A stretch of 28,145 bases of DNA from an uncultured Collinsella sp. (lineage in GTDB: Bacteria; Actinomycetota; Coriobacteriia; Coriobacteriales; Coriobacteriaceae), in NCBI GenBank assembly GCA_902493985.1, contig CABURR010000027.1, positions 1 to 28,145 of the forward strand, given 5' to 3'. Each line of letters begins with the position of its first letter. Position 1 is the first letter of the stretch. The position numbers were made by a program, and so were the translations under genes. Shown here piece by piece: positions 23,107 to 28,145 of this stretch. A model generated the notes under the pieces. It saw only the letters and a program-made list of their open reading frames with translations. It was not told where the DNA came from and did no database searches.

Positions 23107-24255
23107 CTAGAACACCTCCATCATCAACTTCGCGACCGAGCGCACGACCGGCACGGTCACGGAGTTGCCGAACTGCCTGTATGCCTGAGTATCCGACACC
23201 GGGATGATGAACTCATCGGGAAATCCTTGCAGGCGCGCGCATTCGCGGGGAGTGAGTTTACGAGGGTTTTTTCCTTCCTGCCCGACCAGAATCTCGCTGC
23301 CATCCTTGTGGTACCGGGCGGAAAGCGTCCTTGTCGTGTCCTCTGGGCCGACCATCGAGTATCCAAAGCCGTGGCCCGCCGCCTCATGCTTTTCGCGATA
23401 GGCGCGCAGATAGGCCCATAGCTTATCCGAAATGGTGTAGCGTTCGTTTGGTTGCTCTTCGAGGATTTCCCCTAGCGTATGTCCCGGTCCCGGCACCTCA
23501 AGGTCATCCCACGAGAAGGGAACTTCCTCCCTGAACCCCACGATGTAGATGCGCTCCCTGTGCTGGCACGTCCAGTTTTTTGAATCAAGCACTTTCCAGA
23601 AAATATGGTATCCAAGGTCCTCCTCAAGCGTCTGTCGTATGACCTTGAAGGTCTTCCCGCCGTCGTGACTCGTAAGGTTCTTAACGTTCTCAAGCAAGAA
23701 GGCCTTCGGGCGCTTGTCGCGTATGATGCGAGCGACCTCGAAAAAGAGGGTTCCCTGCGTTTTATCCTCAAAGCCGGTGGGTCTCCCCAAAGATTGCTTC
23801 TTCGAAACGCCTGCAAGGGAGAATGGCTGACAAGGAAAGCCTGCGAGCAGGACATCGAAGTCCGGTATATCGTTTGATGCGACCTGACGGATGTCGCCCG
23901 CCGGGGTCTCTCCATAGTTCATCCGGTAGGTTTTCTGGGCGAACTTATCCCACTCGCAAGAGAAGACGCACCTACCGCCAAGCTCCTGGAACGGCATTCG
24001 TATACCGCCGATGCCCGCGAAGAGATCGCAGAAGGTAAAAGGCGCGTCGCTGCGCTCCCCTTGGTCAAATGGAGCCCCCGCATCGAGCGATGCGATAAAG
24101 GCGCATTCAGCCGCCGTTGGACTAGTATCCCCAGACTCCCAGCGCCGAACGGTGCGTTCGCCAGACGAGCCCATACCAAGGGCGGCGGCGAACTCCTTTT
24201 GGGTGAGGCCGAGGTCAATTCTCTTTTGCGCTATATCAGCTGCATTTAGTTGCAT
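23107..24255 (-). CDS. dcm: DNA (cytosine-5) methyltransferase, Dcm/EcoRII type, with N-terminal HTH
   Basis: A 382-residue methylase protecting DNA from the adjacent endonuclease. A helix-turn-helix region comes first (about 1-58, with LGLTQKEFAAALGM and ERTVRRWESGDTSP). The m5C motifs follow in order: I, FCDLFAGIGGIR (75-86); IV, GFPCQPFSLAGVSKK with catalytic Cys142; VI, LLENVKNL (187-194); VIII, QHRERIYIVGF (231-241); and X, QFGNSVTVPVV near the C-terminus. The target-recognition region and the GVSKK...GTLFFEVARII block resemble E. coli Dcm and M.EcoRII, predicting CCWGG. In M.SsoII the equivalent N-terminal HTH represses the operon promoter, and a matching inverted repeat lies upstream here. 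The ribosome site is weak, which may keep expression low. Confidence 0.93.
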   Translation of the reverse strand: MQLNAADIAQKRIDLGLTQKEFAAALGMGSSGERTVRRWESGDTSPTAAECAFIASLDAGAPFDQGERSDAPFTFCDLFAGIGGIRMPFQELGGRCVFSCEWDKFAQKTYRMNYGETPAGDIRQVASNDIPDFDVLLAGFPCQPFSLAGVSKKQSLGRPTGFEDKTQGTLFFEVARIIRDKRPKAFLLENVKNLTSHDGGKTFKVIRQTLEEDLGYHIFWKVLDSKNWTCQHRERIYIVGFREEVPFSWDDLEVPGPGHTLGEILEEQPNERYTISDKLWAYLRAYREKHEAAGHGFGYSMVGPEDTTRTLSARYHKDGSEILVGQEGKNPRKLTPRECARLQGFPDEFIIPVSDTQAYRQFGNSVTVPVVRSVAKLMMEVF

Positions 24256-24280
24256 GGGACGCCTATCTTGGTTGAAAAAC

Positions 24281-24301
24281 GGTCAAACTGTCCTGTATTT
24301 A
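24281..24301 (-). promoter_or_regulatory. Putative -10 box and methyltransferase-bound operator of the RM operon
   Basis: On the minus strand TAAATA (24296-24301) is a possible -10, followed directly by AGGACAGTTTGACC (24294-24281), an imperfect inverted repeat with GGACA and TGACC arms. It lies 25-38 bp before the methyltransferase start. From memory, M.SsoII represses its operon by binding a GGACA...TGTCC repeat at its promoter; the resemblance suggests the same autoregulation. No good -35 is seen. Confidence 0.45.
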
Positions 24302-24417
24302 CCACAGCGTTAGTCTATCACCCCGAGCGGACATGTCTTCCCCTTGCTTCAGTCCGCCTCTAAACCCCGTAGCATCAACTGGGCTTTAGGGCTTGGACAC
24401 TCTACCGGAGGGCTCTA

Positions 24418-24577
24418 GACGCAATTGGTGACGCGGGTGTCGACGGCCCGAATCCGCCGGCGGCCCCCGCAAACCAGAAACGGCGCCGCTCCCGCGACGC
24501 CGTCATATTCCCTGGTGCCCCCGGGCGGATTCGAAAACTCCCCCCGCGGGGAAATTGGTGACGCGGGTGTCGACGGC
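24418..24577. repeat. Right copy of the 160-bp tRNA-derived repeat
   Basis: This 160-bp block is the partner of 21242-21404. The 25-bp core is perfect at both of its ends (24423-24447 and 24553-24577), 130 bp apart. It contains a 23-bp copy of the tRNA-Arg 3' end (24513-24535) and a hairpin (ACGGCG at 24480-24485, CGCCGT at 24498-24503). The core contains 14 bp that also occur in the anticodon-to-T-arm part of the tRNA gene. The block abuts the real tRNA-Arg gene and its terminator. Confidence 0.85.
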
Positions 24578-24601
24578 TCGAATCCTGCCCTTAGACCAGA
24601 A

Positions 24602-24630
24602 GAGCCCGGCACCGTAGCGGTACCGGGCTC
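24602..24630 (-). terminator. Hairpin downstream of tRNA-Arg
   Basis: GAGCCCGGCACC (24602-24613) and GGTACCGGGCTC (24619-24630) form a 12-bp stem with one wobble pair and a 5-base loop, starting 11 bp after the tRNA 3' end. Only a short TTCT follows on the minus strand, so it is a terminator or a processing hairpin. Confidence 0.7.
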
Positions 24631-24640
24631 GATATTCCTC

Positions 24641-24716
24641 TGGTGCCCCCGGGCGGATTCGAACCGTCGACACCCGCTTTAGGAGAGCGGTGCTCTATCC
24701 CCTGAGCTACGGAGGC
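24641..24716 (-). tRNA. tRNA-Arg (anticodon CCU)
   Basis: The 76-base minus-strand sequence folds as a cloverleaf: acceptor GCCTCCG pairs with CGGGGGC (one wobble), the D arm is AGCTCAGGGGATAGAGC, the anticodon stem is CCGCT/AGCGG with loop CTCCTAA, and the T arm is GACGGTTCGAATCCGCC. CCA is encoded. The anticodon CCU (24681-24683 on the plus strand) reads AGG, arginine. Its 3' end is the source of the repeats that flank the restriction-modification island. Confidence 0.95.
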
Positions 24717-24809
24717 ATGTTGTACTAGTGTAGCAGATTTACACTATCGTCACGGGTAGTCATTGCAGACGTTCTTTAATGACTAGACGTTTAAGAACGT
24801 CGCAGGCGA

Positions 24810-25208
24810 CTAGTTGCCTTTGTGGAAGAGGCCTTTGATGACGGAGGGGATGCTCTTGGCGCCCTTGGCCGTCACATCGATAAAGTCGGGCGAACGCACG
24901 AGCTTATCCTCGTCGACGTACTTGCGGACAGCACGAAGCGTCTCTTTGTCGTCGCGCGTCGAAAACGTAAAGTGACCGTTGTCCTTGGTGAAGATGGCAA
25001 AACGCGTGATCTTCTTGGTGCCGCGTAAAACCTCGGCGGCAATATAATCGACCTCGTCCCACGGGATTTGAATATAATCCTCGGGATTGCGCTCGTTGTA
25101 ATACTCGAACGCCTTATTGCCCACCATCACGTTACCGTGGCTGGTAAGCCCCATCAGGCAGGTTGCCGGCGTTGCCAGATCGACCGTGCTGTTCTGAGAT
25201 TGCGCCAT
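24810..25208 (-). CDS. manO: DUF956 family protein (ManO-like, mannose PTS associated)
   Basis: A 132-residue soluble protein. The ATG at 25208 (MAQSQNSTVDLATPATCLMG) follows a GAGG site; the open frame upstream runs into the terminator hairpin. The pattern of GNVMVGNKAFEYYNERNPED, then YIQIPWDEVDYI, RFAIFTKDNGHFTFSTRD and TLRAVRKYVDEDKLVRS is that of DUF956, a family found beside mannose-type PTS operons in Firmicutes and Coriobacteriia. A regulatory role is suspected in the family, but the mechanism is not established. It follows manZ on the same strand, but a strong terminator lies between them. Confidence 0.87.
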   Translation of the reverse strand: MAQSQNSTVDLATPATCLMGLTSHGNVMVGNKAFEYYNERNPEDYIQIPWDEVDYIAAEVLRGTKKITRFAIFTKDNGHFTFSTRDDKETLRAVRKYVDEDKLVRSPDFIDVTAKGAKSIPSVIKGLFHKGN

Positions 25209-25224
25209 GCGCGCCTCGCCCTCC

Positions 25225-25272
25225 AAATAAAACAATCGGACCGCATCCAGTGTACCCACCGGGTGCGGTCCG
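25225..25272 (-). terminator. Terminator between manZ and the DUF956 gene
   Basis: CGGACCGCATCC (25237-25248) pairs with GGGTGCGGTCCG (25261-25272), a 12-bp stem with one wobble pair and a 12-base loop. On the minus strand ATTGTTTTATTT follows. It ends only about 17 bp before the DUF956 start codon, leaving no room for a separate promoter downstream. Confidence 0.88.
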
Positions 25273-25328
25273 TTTCAATGGCTCAAAAGCCCTTGCCTAG
25301 CAATTCTCGGTCTTAAGCCGAAGCGTGC

Positions 25329-26249
25329 TTACATGAAGCCGCAGACGCGACCGATGATGCCGATGGCGAAGAGAGCCAGGATGATGACGATCGGGCTGAC
25401 CTTCTTCTTGAGGAGCTTGCAGACCAGCAGGGTCAGGCACACGGCGGCAAGGCCGGGGATGAGCTGATCGAGGTTAGCCTGAAGTGTGGTGACCTTAACC
25501 GGATCAAGGGCGGTAGCACCGACGGAGTTGTACATCGTCAGCGCTTCCTTGACGCCCTCAGCACCGGAGGGCAGGTTAGCCCAGTCGATAAAGGCGCCAG
25601 CGGACTGCGTGACCTTGGAGACGACCGGGGTGAAGGAGATGGACACCCAGCGCTCGACCAGGGCACCGATGATAAACATACCCAGGATGGAAGCACCCTC
25701 GGTGACCTTGCCCATCAGACCACCGGAGAGGTCCTTGGCGATGGAGGAGCCGACCTTGTAGCCAAACTCCTGCGTGTACCACAGGAAGGCGTAACGGATG
25801 ATGTTCCACGCGAAGAAGAACAGCAACGGACCGGCGATGCTGCCGGACAGGGCCAGGGAAGCGCCCAGAGCGCCCAGGATCGGGCGAAGGGTGAACCAGA
25901 AGGCGGGGTCGCCGACGCCGGCGAGCGGGCCCATCATACCGACCTTGACGCCCTGAATGGCGACGTCGTCAATCGGAGCACCGTTGGCGCGCTCCTCCTC
26001 GAGAGCGAGGGTAACGCCAATGACGGGGGCGGAAACATAGGGATGGGTGTTATAGAACTCCAGGTGGCGCTTAAGAGCGGCAATCTGGTCATCCTTGCTG
26101 GTGTAGAGCTTCTTGATCGCAGGGATCATTGCGAAGCACCAGCCGCCGTTCTGCATACGCTCGTAGTTCCACGAGCCCTGAAGGAACTGATGACGGAAGC
26201 AAACCTTCTTGCGGTCAGCCTTGGTGAGCTGAATCTTGTTCTCTGCCAT
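25329..26249 (-). CDS. manZ: PTS mannose-family transporter subunit IID
   Basis: A 306-residue membrane subunit that forms the sugar channel with IIC. The N-terminal part contains FRHQFLQGSWNYERMQNGGW and LEFYNTHPYVSAPVIG, then LALEEERANG and VKVGMMGPLAGVGDPAFWFT, all signatures of IID of the mannose/fructose/sorbose family. Hydrophobic helices are at about residues 120-160 and 265-305, with one near 195. The ATG at 26249 has a GGAGGGGAG site 9 bp upstream; the in-frame GTG at 26258 directly abuts that site and is less likely. It begins 16 bp after manY, is last in the manXYZ operon, and is followed by a terminator. Confidence 0.95.
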   Translation of the reverse strand: MAENKIQLTKADRKKVCFRHQFLQGSWNYERMQNGGWCFAMIPAIKKLYTSKDDQIAALKRHLEFYNTHPYVSAPVIGVTLALEEERANGAPIDDVAIQGVKVGMMGPLAGVGDPAFWFTLRPILGALGASLALSGSIAGPLLFFFAWNIIRYAFLWYTQEFGYKVGSSIAKDLSGGLMGKVTEGASILGMFIIGALVERWVSISFTPVVSKVTQSAGAFIDWANLPSGAEGVKEALTMYNSVGATALDPVKVTTLQANLDQLIPGLAAVCLTLLVCKLLKKKVSPIVIILALFAIGIIGRVCGFM

Positions 26250-26265
26250 ATGTATCACTCCCCTC

Positions 26266-27084
26266 CTACTCGTAATCGTTCAGAATGTCGCCGAGCGGGT
26301 CACCGGAGCCGCCGCCCATGCCGCCACCCTGCTTGGCCAGATCCTTAAGGCCAAGGTAGATGAGGGCAAGGGAGATGCCGATGAGGCCAAGGGCGATCAG
26401 CGTGAGCTGAGGGATGGCAGCAAGGACAAAGCCGAGGATGAAGAACGGCCAGGTCTCCTTGGTGGCCATCATGTTGATGACCATGGCGTAACCGACGGAA
26501 GCGACCATGCCGCCGCCGACAGCCATACCGCCGGACAGCCAGTCGGGCATAGCGTTAAGCGCATTGGTAACAGCCTCGGCCGGGATGATGCACAGAAGTA
26601 CTGCCGGGATGGCGATACGAAGGCCCTGCATGAGGATGGCAGCGTACTGCCAGCGCTCGATGCCGGAGAAGTCGCCCTTCTCGGCGCAACCGTCCATGGC
26701 GTGAGCGATAGCGGTAGCCAGGGTGCGGCAGATCATGGTCAGGAACAGACCAGCGACCGACAGCGGGACGGCGACGGCGATGGCGGCGGTAACAGCCTTG
26801 GCCGAATCGGTGGCGCCACCGTTGAGGGCGAGCACCATGATGATCGAAGAAGCGACCGAGGCCAGAGCGGCGTCAGGCGCGACGGCGGCGCCGACGTTAG
26901 CCCAGCCAAGGGCCATCATCTGGAGCGAACCGCCCAGGAGGATGCCCTCCTGAAGGTGACCGGTTACGAGACCGATAAGCGTGCATGCCACGAGCGGCTG
27001 ATGGAACTGGAACTCATCCAGAATGCCTTCCATACCGGCAAGCAACGCGACAATCGCAACAAGCAGAATAGTGATTGCAGACAT
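26266..27084 (-). CDS. manY: PTS mannose-family transporter subunit IIC
   Basis: A 272-residue polytopic protein with about eight hydrophobic helices. Features of the IIC subunit of the mannose family are seen: FQFHQPLVACTLIGLVTGHL, EGILLGGSLQMMALGWANVGAA, the APDAALASVAS segment, and a KETWPFFILGFVLAA stretch. The C-terminus is a short glycine-rich tail (GGGMGGGSG) ending acidic. The ATG has an AAAGGAGG site. It lies 18 bp after manX and 16 bp before manZ, so the three form one operon. The sugar could be mannose, glucose, N-acetylglucosamine or another hexose; sequence alone does not settle it. Confidence 0.95.
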   Translation of the reverse strand: MSAITILLVAIVALLAGMEGILDEFQFHQPLVACTLIGLVTGHLQEGILLGGSLQMMALGWANVGAAVAPDAALASVASSIIMVLALNGGATDSAKAVTAAIAVAVPLSVAGLFLTMICRTLATAIAHAMDGCAEKGDFSGIERWQYAAILMQGLRIAIPAVLLCIIPAEAVTNALNAMPDWLSGGMAVGGGMVASVGYAMVINMMATKETWPFFILGFVLAAIPQLTLIALGLIGISLALIYLGLKDLAKQGGGMGGGSGDPLGDILNDYE

Positions 27085-27102
27085 GTATCGGACCCTCCTT
27101 TA

Positions 27103-28092
27103 CTATGCTTGAGCGGCCAGTTCGGCCTTAGCTTTCTTCAACATGGCGTCGAGATCCTCGGAGGAATCCGAAGGAACCTTGCGGACCTCGAACTTGACGC
27201 CCTTGGCCTTGAGGGCCTCGAGAGTCTTGACGTCGTCATCGCCCATAGCGACGGCGTTGGTGACGACGACCTTGCCCTTGGAATGAGCCATGGAACCGAT
27301 GTTGACTTCCTTGATGTCGACGCCGGCCTCGATGGCCTTGAGCAGATCCTGCGGATTCTCAAAGAGCAGCATGGCCTTGGTGTCACCAAAGCGCGTGTCC
27401 TTGACGACCTCGGCCATCTTCTTGATGGGCACGACGTTGGCATGGACTCCCGGAGGGGCAGCCTGCTCGATCATGGTCTTGCGGAGCTCGTCGTGAGCAA
27501 CGCCGTCGGAAACCACGATGATGCGGTTGGGGTTGATCTGCTTGGTCCACGTGGTGGCCACCTGGCCATGAAGCAGACGGGTGTCGATACGGACGTGGGC
27601 GATCTTGATGTGCCCATCGCCGATGACCGTTCCCGGAGGGATGGCGCCTGCAGGAGCAGCGGCGGCCGTAGCCGGCTTCTTCTCCTCGGGCTCCAGAGAC
27701 TCGGGCTTGACGCGCACGCCAGCCTTAGCCTCAGTCACGAGATGTTTTGCGATCGCATGTGCAGTGTTCTTTGCGTCAAAGCGCTGCGAATATGCCTCGA
27801 TGAGCATAGGCAGGTTGACACCGGTGACGATAGCCCAGGAATCGTGGCCCTCGATGAGCCCGCTGATCTGGTTGAACGGCGTGCCGCCCCACAGATCAAC
27901 GAGGAAGAGCACCTGCTCCTGGTCTTCGAAGGAAGCGATTGCTTCCTCGACCTTGGCACGGAAGTCGTCGGGGCCCATGCTCGGCTCGAGCGAGACCACG
28001 GCAACAGACGGCTGATCGCCAAAGACCATCGAGCCCGTCTGCTTGATTCCAGCTGCCAAGTCCCCGTGGCTAGCAAGAACAATACTTACCAT
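27103..28092 (-). CDS. manX: PTS mannose-family subunit IIAB
   Basis: A 329-residue cytoplasmic phosphotransfer protein. The IIA domain (1-about 125) has the phosphohistidine in LASHGDLA (His9) and FLVDLWGGTPFNQ. A Pro/Ala/Glu-rich linker (about 128-155) follows. The IIB domain (about 160-325) has the phosphohistidine in RIDTRLLHGQVATTW (His175) and continues with NRIIVVSDGVAHDELRKTMI. IIA takes phosphate from HPr and IIB passes it to the sugar at IIC/IID. The ATG at 28092 has an AGGAGG site at 28100-28105 with a 7-bp gap; a GTG directly in front (28095) is also possible. It is the first gene of the operon seen here; the upstream promoter lies beyond or at the window edge. Confidence 0.96.
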   Translation of the reverse strand: MVSIVLASHGDLAAGIKQTGSMVFGDQPSVAVVSLEPSMGPDDFRAKVEEAIASFEDQEQVLFLVDLWGGTPFNQISGLIEGHDSWAIVTGVNLPMLIEAYSQRFDAKNTAHAIAKHLVTEAKAGVRVKPESLEPEEKKPATAAAAPAGAIPPGTVIGDGHIKIAHVRIDTRLLHGQVATTWTKQINPNRIIVVSDGVAHDELRKTMIEQAAPPGVHANVVPIKKMAEVVKDTRFGDTKAMLLFENPQDLLKAIEAGVDIKEVNIGSMAHSKGKVVVTNAVAMGDDDVKTLEALKAKGVKFEVRKVPSDSSEDLDAMLKKAKAELAAQA

Positions 28093-28145
28093 CACATAAC
28101 CTCCTTTTTGTCTACGTATTTCCTACACGACATGAAAGGAGTATA

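Noticed and set aside
24415..24682. Small ORFs with GFEPSTPAS- or VPPGGFE-like products over the repeats
   Set aside because: These are translations of tRNA 3' ends and repeats, a well-known source of false proteins; no ribosome sites or coding bias.

Overview
The window looks like a chromosomal segment of a high-GC member of the Coriobacteriia, most likely Collinsella or a close relative. The reasons are strong G/C preference at third codon positions, an actinobacterial FhaA/FhaB/PstP/SEDS-PBP/PknB gene cluster, and several PTS sugar systems of the kind gut Coriobacteriia carry. The genus is an inference from gene content; no rRNA is present to confirm it.

Left part (1-4253): the start of ybaB/ebfC and the complete dnaX lie on the minus strand. 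They are separated by a convergent one-TM membrane protein gene. A YcxB-like membrane protein diverges from dnaX.

Cell-wall signalling operon (about 4310-14664, plus strand): a Ser/Thr kinase with a polytopic C-terminus, an FhaA-like DUF3662+FHA protein, an FhaB-like TM+FHA protein, a PP2C phosphatase with a 250-residue disordered N-terminal extension, one 956-residue polypeptide joining a SEDS glycosyltransferase (RodA/FtsW) to a class B penicillin-binding protein, and a PASTA kinase (PknB). Most genes overlap or nearly touch, and the cluster ends at a strong terminator. Kinases, phosphatase and FHA phospho-readers would tune peptidoglycan synthesis by the fused synthase.

Sugar region (14753-21110): a LacI-family regulator faces an RpiB isomerase and an AlsE-like epimerase. 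Behind these, a TIM-barrel isomerase, a PTS EIIBC permease and a DeoR-family regulator are read in the same direction. The set suggests uptake of a rare hexose such as D-allose or D-allulose through its 6-phosphate to fructose 6-phosphate; the substrate is a hypothesis. A 16-bp palindrome in front of lacI, twice in front of the epimerase and once in front of deoR gives a candidate LacI regulon.

Accessory island (21242-24716): an EcoRII/Dcm-type restriction-modification pair and a truncated AAA ATPase sit between two near-identical 160-bp repeats. The repeats are built from the 3' end of the adjacent tRNA-Arg(CCU) gene plus a downstream hairpin. This is the most unusual structure in the window.

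Right part (24810-28145, minus strand): a mannose-family PTS operon (ManX IIAB, ManY IIC, ManZ IID), then a terminator, then a DUF956/ManO gene.
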